From contig OZ024870.1 of assembly GCA_964017185.1 (NCBI GenBank), positions 35,108,139 through 35,172,138 on the forward strand: a DNA stretch of 64,000 nt, given 5' to 3'. Of this stretch, positions 41,711-51,918 are shown piece after piece. The notes beneath the pieces are model-generated. The model saw nothing but the letters and a program-made list of their open reading frames with translations, was not told where the DNA came from and did not search any database. Numbering within the stretch: the first letter of the stretch is position 1; each line of letters starts with the position of its first letter. Source of the stretch: Rugalucina vietnamica (lineage: Eukaryota; Mollusca; Bivalvia; Lucinida; Lucinidae). The position numbers were made by a program, and so were the translations under genes.

Positions 41711-42430
41711 GGGTTAATAGTTAGGGCTTGTAATAACTCATGTCAAACTTTTGAGATTGCTGACAAGTATAAGGTGCCTTCTAATTGTGAGGCCATGTGC
41801 CCACCCTCTGTCAATGAGGAGGTTTGGGTTGACCTGAACAAAGTTAAGAAAGTACAATCGACTGACAAGTCTTTCAAGGAGATTCAGGGTTTGGTTACAG
41901 CCAGTATGCTCCCTTTGTTGGAACTGGCAAAGGTTGTAAGACCTTTTATTGCCAATGCCCTGGAAACTAAGACAGGTCTACATTTCTGAGATTTTGACCC
42001 TGATGGGTCAAGTTCAGTTCAACCTGAGCCTTAGAAGAAGATATCTTATGAAGCCTTATCTCAAGGGTCAATTTCAAGCATTATGCAATATGAAAACACC
42101 TTTTTCGACAATGTAGTATGGTGACGACATTCAAAAAGAAATTAAAAAATGTGAGACTGCAGTCAAAATTGGAAAATTTGTTCCGAATTCCCGTAGATCT
42201 TTCGGTAGGGGTGCTGCTCGGTATAGTAGGCCAGGTTATCAAGGTCAGGTCCGTGGTCTGTATCGAGGCAAAGGCAGAGGCGCGGCTAGGTACCAGCCAT
42301 ATCAGAATCAGTGGAGTCAGGCCCAGCTTGGGTTTGGTGGCCCATATGGTCAATTTGGTCATCAACATCAGCTCCAACTGCTATGGTTACTTCGGCCACA
42401 GCTCAAGGTCCTGCGGTGGCCGCAAACATG
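41711..42430 (+). pseudogene. DIRS-B gag-like ORF1, second part
   Basis: It resumes the ORF1 frame after the hAT with RACNNSCQTFEIADKYKVPS, CPPSVNEEVWVDLN and MLPLLELAKVV, then meets stops near 41989. Further on, another frame gives an Arg/Gly-rich tail (SFGRGAARYSRPGYQGQVRG and RGKGRGAARYQPY, about 42175-42290), likely RNA-binding. The copy is therefore decayed by frameshift between the two. Confidence 0.65.
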
Positions 42431-42438
42431 AATCCTAC

Positions 42439-43686
42439 ATTAAACTAGTTACAGAGAATACCAGGCAGGTGAGTAACCGGGAAAAGATGTTGACTAGTTT
42501 TCATGAGTGGAAAGCATTAACCAATGATCAATGGATTTTGAATACAATTCAAGGTTATGAAATTGAGTTTGAGGCAGAGCCATTCCAGTTGAAAATTCCC
42601 AATCAAATTAGGTTTTCAGCAGAAGAGGAGAAACTTGTTGACAAGGAAGTGTCCAGTTTATTGTCAGAAGGTGCGATCATAGCCTGTTTTCACGAACCTC
42701 ATGAACTTATTTCAAATATATTTTTGGTTCCAAAACCAAATGGAAAATTTAGACCAGTCATAAATTTGAAAAAGTTGAATGAATTTTTTGTTTATGAGCA
42801 TTTCAAACAGGAAACATTTCCGTTTGTTTTGGAGGTGGTTCAAAAGAATGAATTTTTCACGAATTTGGACCTCCGTTCCGCTTATTTTTCAATTCCAATT
42901 CATCCTGATTATCAAAAATTTCTAAAATTTACTTGGAAAGGAATGTTGTACAAGTTCATTTCATTATGTTTTGGTCTTTCAAGTAGTCCTAAGGTATTCA
43001 CTAAGGTTTTAAAACCTGTGTTTGCTCTTTTTCGAAGTCTAGGCATGAGATGTTCATATTACGTTGATGATTCTATCAATATGCATTGGGAAAAGCAGGT
43101 TTGTGAGGCTAATGCACATTTTATGTACAATAAACTGGATTCTTTGGGTTATGTTATCAATGACGAGAAGTCAGTGTTAATAGCTTCACAGAGAATAAAA
43201 TATTTTGGTTTTATTCTAGATTCAGTTCTTTTCATGGTGTTTTTACCAGATGAAAAGGTTCAGAAAATAGAGGGAATGGCAACATATTTGTTGGGAGCAA
43301 AAGTGATAAAAATCAGAGAGTTGGTTTCTTTCATAGGATTATTGATTAATGCTTTCCATGCAGTTCTTGAAACTCCTTTGCATTATAGGACTTTGGAGCG
43401 TGAAAAAGTTAAAAACCTAGGTATTTCTGGTGACTATAATAGCAAGATTTTGTCAACAGAAGCCAAATTCCAGATCAGTTGGTGGGCAGACAATATACGG
43501 AGTAAAAATGGTAAAAAGATTCGACCCGACCCTATTTCAGAATGGATTCAGACTGATGCATCCTTATTAGGATGGGGTTCGTTCTGGGTAGGAAAGTCCA
43601 TTTCAAGTGGCGGAATATGGTCAGTCGAGCAAAATGGTCTGCATATATCACCTATTTGGAATTGTTGGCAATTTTCAACACATTAA
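42439..43686 (+). pseudogene. DIRS-B reverse transcriptase and RNase H (first frame)
   Basis: RT motifs include SNIFLVPKPNGKFRPVINLK, FFTNLDLRSAYFSIPI with the first Asp, SLCFGLSSSPKVFTKVLKPV, the catalytic SYYVDDS box, and YFGFILD. RNase H begins with EWIQTDASLLGWGSFW. A frameshift of one base near 43640 moves the remainder into the frame that continues at 43640-44504. This part looks better preserved than in DIRS-A. Confidence 0.85.
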
Positions 43687-44504
43687 AAGTCTGGTTTTCT
43701 GACAGTCAAAATATTCATATTGCTATTCAGAGTGACAACACTTGTGCCATTGCCTGTGTAAACAATCAGGGTAGTATTACCTCTGTTGATCTAGATACAT
43801 TATCCTTGCAAATTTGGAACTGGTGTATGTGTAGAAATATTTATATTTCTGCTTATTTTTTACCTGGAAGTCAGAATATTGAAGCTGATTTCAATTCAAG
43901 GAATTTTTCTGATACAACAGAGTTGATGCTGAAGAGAGAAATTTTTCTTAGGCTTACGGCAAAATTGTTGCAACCTGAGATAGATTTATTTGCCTCTATG
44001 AGTAATGCTCAGATGGGCAATTACGTATCTTGGTCAACTGACCCTGGTGCGGTTCATATCAATGCCTTTTCCATGAGCTGGTCTGGTTTGACTCCTTATA
44101 TTTTCCCACCTTTCAAGCTGTTAGGGAGAGTTTTGAATAAGATTTTAGAAGATGAAGTAGAAATTGGATTGCTAGTTTGTCCCTTTTGGCCAAATCAAAC
44201 ATGGTTTCCTGTTTTTCTGAGTGTTCTTGTTTCTTTTCCTGTCAGGTTACCCAGGCACATAGATCTTCTGTCCTTACCGTGCAGCGGAAAACCTCATCCG
44301 ATGGGAAAGAGACTAAACATGATTGGGGCTCTTGTGTCAGGACGACCCTCAAAGATAAAGGATTTCCAGACGATGTTGTTAACTCGATATTCGACAGTTG
44401 GAGACCAGGGACACGAAAGCAATACAAATCGGCTTGGGCAAGGTGGTCACGTTGGTGTTATATCAGGAGTTGCAGTGCCTTTTGTCCGACTGAAGCAGTT
44501 ATAG
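43640..44504 (+). pseudogene. DIRS-B RNase H end and Dam-like methyltransferase region
   Basis: LELLAIFNTLK, SDNTCAIACVNNQG and GSQNIEADFNSR complete RNase H. EIDLFASMSNAQ, AFSMSW, YIFPPFKLLGRVLNKI and LLVCPFWPNQTWFP are the DIRS methyltransferase-like region, again with FPPF where Dam enzymes have N/D-P-P-Y/F. The last part overlaps the recombinase frame by roughly 300 bases. Confidence 0.7.
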
Positions 44505-44859
44505 TAACGTTTTTACAGTATTTAATGAACTTGGGGAAATCCTTCAGTGTGATTTCTACTCATAAAGCTGTAATTCTAGAGACCCTGAAGTTAATAGACA
44601 GTTCGTACCTGAAAGAGTTCAAAGTCATATCGAGATTTATGAAAGGATTGAGTACAATTAAGACTCCCAGTCCTCGATATGCTTTCACTTGGGATGTTTC
44701 CAAGGTGTTAGCATTATTGGCAACATGGTTTCCCGTTAATTCTTTATCTCTGAAAACTCTGACGTTTAAGGTAGTTACGTTGCTAGCCTTATCTATTGCC
44801 GCACGATCTCAAACTTTGGTGCACGTGAATGTGAAAAACATTGTTTTTAGACAGGACAA
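44177..44859 (+). pseudogene. DIRS-B tyrosine recombinase, first segment
   Basis: The core-binding part includes FDSWRPGTRKQYKSAWARWS. The start of the catalytic part includes LSIAARSQTL with the first catalytic Arg. The frame is cut at RQDN, where the palindrome-rich element is inserted (44860-46508). It lies in a -1 frame relative to the preceding ORF, as in DIRS-A. Confidence 0.8.
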
Positions 44860-46508
44860 CCCTACTGAAAATATGAGTGAAATATCACTGAAATTACAAT
44901 GATATTTCAGTGAATTGCAATGGAACCCTTATAAGCAATGAATTTTTTTTTTTTTTTTTTTTTTTGATTCAGTTTTACGTCCCTTTCAAGCTTTTTCACT
45001 CATATTGAGACGAATCAATCGGTAGGTGGGGCGAAAACCGGAGTACCCGGGGAAAAACCACCTGACACACCCGCAAGCAGAACATGGCTTGTCTCACATA
45101 TGAATTCGTGCCCCGTGCGAGGCGCGAACCCACATCGGTGAGATGATCGAATGATCAAGAGCACTGAAGTCAGCGACCTTAACCGCTCGGCCACGGGGGC
45201 CGCCTCAATGAAAATATCACTGAAATTTCAGTGAACTTTTATTTTTCAATGGAATGTCAATGAAACTTCAGTGAAATATCAATGATATATTCCATTGAAA
45301 TTTCAGTGAAATATCAATGAAATATCATTGAAATTTCCAGTGCTATTTCAATGAAATTTCAATGATCACATGATCAATAACCACATTACCCATAATCCCA
45401 TGACCTCTGACCCTACTTCCTTTTCCTGTTGCACTTAATTTTGAAAGGCAAACAAAAATCTGAACTAAATCTTCAAACATCTAAGGCATCAGAATGACTA
45501 CAAACTAGAAATTTGAAGACATTACAGCAGACAAGTTCAGAGTTAGTAACAGGAAGAGGATAGTGCAGAAACATTGATGGGAAGTGGTCTAGAGGATGTT
45601 TATGTAGAAGACATGAGGGAATGAGAGAACAATCATGGACAGAAAAAAATGATAAAGGCTATTTAGGGCTAGTATATGTAAGTTACTTTGAAGAACTATT
45701 ATTTTTAAGATATGAAAATATGTGCATGTTGTTATCAACATAGTTTCTCATATATCATACTGTCTGGCTGGGGAAGGGTAGATATCATAATTTATAGTCT
45801 CTAATTTAGAGAAATTTGACCAGGTACGTTTTTCCTACAGGGTACAGGCACATCCTTGCAATTCACATAGGCCATTGAAACAGCCAAGAATGTGATCACA
45901 ACTCCATTCCCCACCCATTACCTCTCAAAGTTACAAATCACAAGTCAGTCCTATTGGGCCTTGAAAACCAAGCAACTATAACTGGATGGAAGGCAAAGTA
46001 GCAGCAAAACTGACAGTACAGATAGATATCATGAAAGAACTTAAAAGTTGTGTTAAATGAAATTATGTATGTTTGTTTTATATAATAACTTTTTTGTATT
46101 TGTTTGCATTTTCTAACCAGTCCTCCAGACATATTGCAACTACTACTGGTGTCTGGCAGGGGTTAAACTGAAATTTCAGTGCTATTTCATTGAAATGTCA
46201 GTGTTATTTCAGTGATATAGCATTGAAATTTCACTGACATTCACTGAAATTTCACTGCTATATCATTGAAATTTCAGTGCTATATCACTGAAATTTCAGT
46301 GAAATGAGGGGGGAATTTTTACACTGAAATTTCAGTGATATTTCAGTGATATAGCACTGAAATTTCAACAAAATTCATTGAAATTTGAGTGATATAGCAC
46401 TGAAATTTCAATGATATAGCACTGAAATTTCAGTGAAATGAGGGGGAATTTTTTCACTGAAATTACACTGAAATTTCAGTGAAATTACAATGCATATTTT
46501 CAGTAGGG
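44860..46508. mobile_element. TIR element rich in TGAAATTTCA palindromes
   Basis: Perfect 16-bp ends: CCCTACTGAAAATATG and its inverse. On both sides (44880-44935, 45210-45370, 46165-46500) the sequence is a dense run of AATTTCAGTGAAAT-like palindromes, with less repetitive DNA at 45370-46160. It split the recombinase frame, and joining the flanks restores it if a 2-bp AA target duplication is assumed. A SINE sits inside. No transposase. Superfamily not assigned. Confidence 0.75.
44943..45207 (-). repeat. tRNA-derived SINE with target duplication
   Basis: On the minus strand it runs from a GTGGCCGAGCGGTTAAGG head to a GGGACGTAAAACTGAATC tail and an A run. CAATGAA is present on both sides (about 44936-44942 and 45205-45211) as a target duplication. 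Same family as 116-370. Confidence 0.75.
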
Positions 46509-46741
46509 AAAGTCATGATTAACTGTGAAGACAAATTAAAAGGTAGAAAAGCTGGAATTCCTTTTATCGTTGAAATTCATAAGTACTCGTCTGAGGATAT
46601 TTGTCCTGTTCATACGATAGGAATGTATTTGCTAAAGACTAAAGACATTTGGAAAGATGATCAGCTTTTAATTTCCTTTTCTACCTTCAAAGCTGTCACT
46701 ACAAGTACAGTTACAAGATGGTTAAAAACAGTTCTACAGTT
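46509..46741 (+). pseudogene. DIRS-B tyrosine recombinase, second segment
   Basis: It continues with KVMINCEDKLKG, ICPVHTIGMYL and SFSTFKAVTTSTVTRWLKTV, matching the region between the catalytic Arg and the HxxR box. It is broken at 46742 by the small MITE. Confidence 0.7.
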
Positions 46742-46745
46742 CATG

Positions 46746-47226
46746 CTGAGAACATCCTCTTATAAAATTAAGTGCGGTTACCCGAGAAACTAGGTGCTAA
46801 CTCGGGTTAGATAAGGAAGTGTGGTTTTGAGGCTTCCTGCTGATAACAGGTGGCTTTGATTCATTCTGTAGTAATTATTGCAATAAAATGTTGGAGTGGT
46901 CAGAGTCTGATATCTGCTTGGTCATTAAAAGGTAATCTGACACCACAATCAAAAGAATGGAAAATATATAAATTTTAAGTTTTTAAATTGTACAAAAAAC
47001 TTAAGGCTATAGCTTTAAAGAGGGGGAAAAGTTAATTGAATTTTGTTTTTCAAACGTTAAATTTGACCAAAAAATAACATTTTTAATACCTTGTTGAGGT
47101 AAAGAAAATGGACAAAATACAGGTAAATGTAGCTGAAGACTCTAGGTGTTAATTAATTCATTTACATAATAGGTGCATAACTGCAAGATAAGAATTCTTG
47201 TTTACAGATATAAGAGATGTTCTCAT
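46746..47226. mobile_element. Small MITE between CATG copies
   Basis: Ends CTGAGAACATCCTCTTATA and the inverse of ATGAGAACATCTCTTATA, flanked by CATG (46742-46745 and 47227-47230). No coding capacity. It interrupts the DIRS-B recombinase just before its HxxR box. Rejoining the flanks leaves the frame one base off. Confidence 0.65.
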
Positions 47227-47230
47227 CATG

Positions 47231-47474
47231 AGCAGGAATTGATACTAGTGTGTTTAAGGCCCATTCATTTAGAGGTGCATCTGTCTCTTCAGCCATTAGG
47301 CAAGGTTGTTCGCTGCAGCAAGTGTTGAAAACAGCTGATTGGACTTCTGCTAAGAATTTCAAGAAGTTCTATTTCAGAGATCTACAAGAAAATGTTGAAA
47401 CAGACTTTTCTCGATGTGTTCTCAGTGCCGGGGATTCTCAGTCAAGACTTCGAAGTTATCAACTCTGCTCATAG
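47231..47474 (+). pseudogene. DIRS-B tyrosine recombinase, third segment
   Basis: It carries KAHSFRGASVSSAIRQG with the HxxR box, a conserved Trp in TADWTSA and the nucleophile Tyr in FKKFYFRD, then a short tail and stop. The catalytic residues are preserved despite the insertions. Confidence 0.75.
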
Positions 47475-47544
47475 GGTTCAGTGTATTTTTCCGTGAATAA
47501 ATGAATGGTTGATTTATGTTTCTTTATGTTGTCTGACTTTAAAG

Positions 47545-47667
47545 ATGCTTAGATATTCACAGGCTGTAGGCTAATATGAAAATAATGGAACCCCCATCCA
47601 AGCACTTGCTGTGAAGGATGCTGGGGGTCATTGTTGGAATATGGCCGGAGGCCAATAATATCTAAGA
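47545..47667. repeat. DIRS-B internal complementary region
   Basis: Positions 47545-47587 are the inverse of the left tip (35194-35236). Positions 47585-47667 are the inverse of the right tip (about 48030-48109). The shared ATG at the join corresponds to CAT at both element ends. Confidence 0.8.
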
Positions 47668-47922
47668 ACCCGCCCGAGTTTAAGACTATGCAGTTTTACG
47701 ATATATCTTGGAAATGAAGCAATGATCAGGAAGCAATGATCAGGATTTGGTACAAATAAGTTTAGAACTTGTTCAAAGTAGTTGAACAGAATAGTTTTAG
47801 CTTTTAGCTCGTTCGTTGTCTGGTTCACAAAAGTCCAGTTGTAAATAATTGGGAATAAGCCCAGCCCAATTTTATGTTTTGAAGATGTTTGCTGTTGATC
47901 AGACAACATAAGTCTTTAAAAC

Positions 47923-48109
47923 TTATGACAAGCGTGGATCGGACACGCCTATTTATACACTTCGTCACGTGATTATAGAGGTATTTTTTACTGTTAAATC
48001 GCGGCTATAAGACGGTCTAGGAAGAACATGCTTAGATATTCTTGGCCTCCGGCCATATTCCAATAATGACCCCCATCCTTCACAGCAAGTGCTTGGATGG
48101 GGGTTCCAT
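47923..48109 (-). repeat. DIRS-B right inverted terminal repeat with extension
   Basis: Positions 47923-48040 are the inverse of the left ITR. The outer about 70 bases (TTGGCCTCCGGCC ... GGGGGTTCCAT) are an extension present only on this side and in the internal complementary region. Confidence 0.75.
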
Positions 48110-48214
48110 TTTCCACGATGAAAGACAGCCTGCTAAGAACTTTGTATATGCAGATCGACAATTGCTGGAAAGACAATTAAAAATCAGTAATTGTTGTTAC
48201 TTTCTTTCTTGAGA

Positions 48215-48753
48215 TGTATGCAGCATGCTCAAATCGCAAATACTATTTGAAGAAACTTGTTCATGGGACTTGCCCAAATTGTGGGACTTTTCACATAAAA
48301 AATGAAGAAGCTGATGGATGAACAGCCACATTTGGTTTTAAACTGCATGAAGCAGGTAACATAATGGATTCAAAGAAAATGTGAAGAAAACTAATATCAA
48401 AGCATGATTTTATAAACACAAGGCTTTACAAAACAGAAAAAAATTTAATTTCAGGTTTGTTAAAAACAGTGGCCATTAAGCAGGCATCTCAGATAGCCCT
48501 GCAGACCCTACTGATTACAACTGATTAGTTCAAAATCTGTAATCCACTACAGCTGATTACGATTACAGATTATGATTACCCCAGCCCTGTTTTAATTTCA
48601 GGTTTGTCAAAAACAGTGGCCATCAAGCAGGCATCCCAGATAGCCCTGCAGGCAAAGGAGAACATTCCGAACATTACAGTAGACATACCTATTAGAAAGG
48701 GGTCTCAGGTTATAGAAAATACAGTGACAAAGGATGTAATCAGCAAGTGCTAG
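48215..48753 (+). pseudogene. Exon-like pieces, one duplicated
   Basis: A piece at 48215-48355 contains GTCPNCGTFH (CxxC) but stops in frame before its GTAACA donor. After TTTAATTTCAG, positions 48602-48753 stay open to TAG (SKTVAIKQASQIALQAKENI and onward). The first about 50 bases of that exon, with the same acceptor, are also present at about 48455-48508. I do not recognise the gene. Confidence 0.4.
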
Positions 48754-49680
48754 CCTTAAATTTTATGTGATTCTATATAACGCAGGACAAAGAAAACAGC
48801 ACAATAAATAGCCTATACAGGCAGGAAAACCACTGGCAAAGGGGTTCACATTAACTCTGTATGTCATAGGAATGATAGGATGTTGTTTCGCAATTCGAAC
48901 AGGTAATTTAAAAATTAAAATAAAAAGTTTTTATTTCTTATATATTTATATTATTCAATCATTATGTAAGATTATTCATGCAAGAACAGGAAATGTCAAA
49001 TCAGACTTTGGGGACTGTGGTTGCAAGGGATTAAATAAAAAATTTCTCCCTGAGAAATAATTTCTTCTCTCATACATTAGCAATCTTTTACTTTGAAAAA
49101 GAAAGTGCAGAAATGTTAGCAGGATGGGACCATCAACTTGATGGACTATCAAACAGATTTCGGGCAAACACAGAAAAGTTCTGGATCCAACCTTCTGACC
49201 AAAACCGCTTAGGATGGGATCATCAACTTCTACAAAGACTGGAGGGAGTATAAGCAAGGTTTTGGGGAAACATGGGCAAATCTGTAGAAAAATAATTATC
49301 GACAAGCGATTTTTAACCTTCATACAGGTAAAAAAAATTGGCATGGCTGCCGAAAAAGATTATTTTAAGGTTTCTTTACATTCATTAGAAAAAAAAATAC
49401 AAAAGAAATGAAATCAGGCATATATAGAGTTAGAAAAGCTGACTGGCTAATTTCTTTCCTCCTTCATTCAAGAAGAAACAGATGACATCATCATAAAAAG
49501 AGTTGGCTACGGAGCTGGAGGAAACTTCGAGGTCAAACTGCAGACACCAGTGTCTGTTATCCAAAGCTTTTGGTATCAATATTCCACAGATCTCTTCCAA
49601 TTTTGTCATGCTGTATACATTGTATCCCAGATCCCCTTTTAGAATTTTAAGCTGCAGTGTCTAATTTTTGATGCCGTGTA
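48754..49680. other. No firm gene; one exon-like stretch
   Basis: Around 49473-49550 a stretch after TTCATTCAAG encodes EETDDIIIKRVGYGAGGNFE before drifting into stops. It may be an exon of the same unknown gene as 48602. The rest is AT-rich, with two copies of a GATGGGA(T/C)CATCAACTT phrase at 49125 and 49214. Confidence 0.35.
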
Positions 49681-49683
49681 TAT

Positions 49684-49930
49684 TAACCCTCGTCCTGCAG
49701 GACCCATATGTATGCAGAATCATAGGCTCAGGGTGTATGGCTACACCAGCATATATGCGGATACCGCAGGTACAATGTTTTAGTCACACAAATCGCTTGG
49801 CCTCCGTCGATAATCATTTCCTAGGGGCGAAAATTCTTACTATCACCCTCTCAGCAATGTTGTATTTATATGCGTTTCTAAGGATCCTATATATAACTAG
49901 CTATGTAACGGAAATACGTTGCAGTTAGTA
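49684..49930 (+). mobile_element. piggyBac 5' end without transposase
   Basis: TTAACCCTCGTCCTGCAGGA is followed by a subterminal arrangement closely matching piggyBac 3 at 27181: GCATATATGCGGAT, then GTTTTAGT-CACAAATC. Homology ends near 49800. This is a MITE-like remnant or a solo end of the same family. Confidence 0.6.
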
Positions 49931-50267
49931 ATTCCCTTGCTCCTCCCGTCATACTCCGAGGGAACTAGATGTGTTGGAGCTCCGCTGGGGAAGTATGCAT
50001 GTGGAAGAGTGAGAGGAGCAAGCTACCACCTTCTCCCATGAGTTGGGAGTACTCTGACAGGAGACTCACAGGATTCACCGGAGCTTCTGTCAGAGTATAT
50101 AAGGCTCGAGGTCTGAAGGCCAGGCAGACCGTGATTTAGATTCTGAGTAGTTGAAAGCCTGGTTATTGTATTATAAAGTTGAATGTGTTGCTTGATTCTT
50201 CTATCCTTGTCTAAATTTCACATGGATCCATAAAAACTGTGGTGTTAGCTTAGGTCAAACGCTACAG
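49904..50267 (+). mobile_element. Possible solo LTR
   Basis: It starts TGTAACGGAAATACG and ends CAAACGCTACA (TGTA...TACA). It contains a TATATAAGG box at about 50097, followed by GTCTGAAGG-type sequence and TATTATAAAG. This has the layout of a Ty3/Gypsy LTR, but flanking target duplications do not match cleanly. Confidence 0.35.
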
Positions 50268-50394
50268 ATATCTCTATAATTTTACAATCTCAAATTATTA
50301 AATGATATTTTCCAAGTTATGCTGTATTTGTTGAGTGCACCAATAAGATGTGATTATTAAACTGTCATGCATACCAACCAAAGTACCACAAAAA

Positions 50395-50485
50395 CAATAT
50401 TGTTTGTGTTGAGGCTTAACGTCCCTGTCAACTATTTTTCAGTCATGTTGGGACATAAAACAACAACATGCCTACTAAATTGTCA
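50395..50485. repeat. SINE-tail-like fragment
   Basis: AACGTCCCTGTCAACTA and TTTTCAGTCATGTTGGGAC match a repeat tail also seen near 39010-39060. Confidence 0.4.
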
Positions 50486-50709
50486 ATATAATAGGAATGG
50501 ATACAGGTACTTTAGTATCGGTTACTCCTGGTTCCACGATGTCCCGAGTAATTGGTATCTTTTCATTTTGAAGGTACCGGTTCCTACATCCGATTACAAT
50601 ACATTATTTCATTTAATTTTCACTTAAACAATTCAGTCTGTTCTCCAAACAATTCTTTATCCCAAGAAACATCCATTTTTTATTTTGCTAAACGCTTCAG
50701 TTTTTCTAG

Positions 50710-50951
50710 TGTTTCCACGGGGTATTGTGCGGCTATTGAATGAATTTGTATACCCCTCTCGGCGTGATGTCATCCAAATCATGCTGGGCAATTGCGAAAA
50801 AAAAAGCCAAAGCGATTTAGGCGGCGAAGGCCGCTGTAACTTTTGCCAGAAAGTGATAAAAGCAAAGGGTGACATGACGTCAAACATGATTAAGCACCTC
50901 ACCACCATCCACAAAGACAAAATCAAACTTAACGAACTAAATCCGTCCAAG
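50710..50951 (+). CDS. BED-type zinc finger exon
   Basis: The acceptor TTTTTCTAG lies just before and AAG|GTAAGT ends the exon in phase 0. It encodes GRCNFCQKVIKAKG and MIKHLTTIHKDK: a C-x2-C ... H-x4-H finger of BED type, found in hAT transposases and domesticated ZBED proteins. The next exon at 51508 is in the same phase. A host ZBED-like gene or a hAT remnant are both possible. Confidence 0.6.
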
Positions 50952-51094
50952 GTAAGTGAGTCAATACGTGTTTTCTACTTTGTGTATACTAATCGTTATT
51001 TTTAGATGCGGTTTTATTTTAGCCAGCCAATCATAACCAGGTTACTACAGTGAAGGTCATTTGTTTTGTTTTGACAGAATACTCTTCAAATTTG

Positions 51095-51262
51095 AACCGC
51101 CTCATGAGAAAATGAACTATCTGCATATGCGAAACCAAAGCTGATCAGCGTCTCTACTTTCTCAATCAAACTTTTCCAGTCTCTAGCCATCTTCTGTGAC
51201 TGTACAGGCCGGCTTGTGTTGGACATGGTTGAAAACCACATTGTTTGTTTTCCCACACGATG
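51095..51262. mobile_element. Hairpin MITE copy in BED-gene intron
   Basis: GAACCGCCTCATGAGAAAA at the left and TGTTTGTTTTCCCACACGATGG at the right, with CAAAGCTGATCAGCGTCT in the centre; inverted relative to 1983. Truncated stem. Confidence 0.6.
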
Positions 51263-51507
51263 GCCCAATTATGTGCATTATTTTTCAGACTTGATTTACT
51301 TAGGTATGTAGTATTCGAGTGCATTTATTGAAATATATTAAAGAAATCAGCCAGTAATTCTTGTATATATCATAAGTTCATGTAGTTGTGGCTGTTTTTC
51401 AAACAAATTAGGCGAGGCTTATTGATGGGTCAATCAGCTCGTCCTAGCTGCTAAGGATATGTTTATATCATTCATGACAGTTTTTATACGGTAAGCTGAT
51501 TTTGCAG

Positions 51508-51687
51508 CTGTTCCCTCCAATTGACAGAACACTCGCTGTTCATAATGACAGTCCCCAGATATCCAAGACTGTGGTACATACTCCACAGGCAAAGGCTGCC
51601 ACATTGCTTCCTCCATTACCAGCACTACCAGAGCTGCCTACACTTCCAGAGCTGCCGACACTTGATGAGAGTTCTATGTTTATTTGA
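51508..51687 (+). CDS. BED-gene second exon, Pro/Leu-rich
   Basis: After GATTTTGCAG, an open frame in phase 0 continues the BED exon and ends at TGA (51685-51687). It has a Pro/Leu repeat (LPALPELPTLPELPTL). The stop overlaps the first bases of a GAGCTGC-type MITE, so the true gene end may have been replaced by that insertion. Confidence 0.5.
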   Translation: MFPPIDRTLAVHNDSPQISKTVVHTPQAKAATLLPPLPALPELPTLPELPTLDESSMFI

Positions 51688-51830
51688 GCTGCATCATGAG
51701 AAAACCAACAATTTGATTTCTGAACAGGTCCGACACAAACCGAGCTGTACAAGCACATAAAATGGCTGGAGGCTGGAAATTTTTGTTTTTGCATATGCAA
51801 AATGTTTGCTTTCTCCTGACGTGGCTCATT
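51687..51830. mobile_element. Hairpin MITE copy, lacking the central stem
   Basis: AGCTGCATCATGAGAAAACC at the left, GACGTGGCTC at the right, with GTCCGACACAAACCGAGC inside. The central stem is deleted. ATTTG on both sides may be a target duplication. Confidence 0.6.
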
Positions 51831-51918
51831 TGTCATGTTATTAAATGCAATAATGAATTTACATAAGTTGTTTTTGTTTATTGATCATCACATGTAGGTA
51901 CTACCATGTTCATATATA

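Larger units (their letters stand above)
35194..48109 (+). mobile_element. DIRS-B, interrupted tyrosine-recombinase retrotransposon
   Basis: Left ITR 35194-35340 and right ITR 47923-48109 are inverted copies; the shared part runs from AAGCATGTTC to CTTGTCATA. An internal complementary region (47545-47667) equals the inverse of the left tip joined to the inverse of the right tip, overlapping at ATG. Gag-like, RT, RNase H, methyltransferase-like and recombinase regions follow in order. Four later insertions split it: a hAT (36299-41710), a palindrome-rich element (44860-46508), a SINE within that, and a small MITE (46746-47226). Without these inserts the element would be about 5.4 kb, usual for DIRS. 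Confidence 0.85.

Noticed and set aside
49904-50267. Solo LTR as a firm call
   Set aside because: TGTA...TACA ends and a TATA box are present, but no matching target duplication could be seen, so it is kept at low confidence only.
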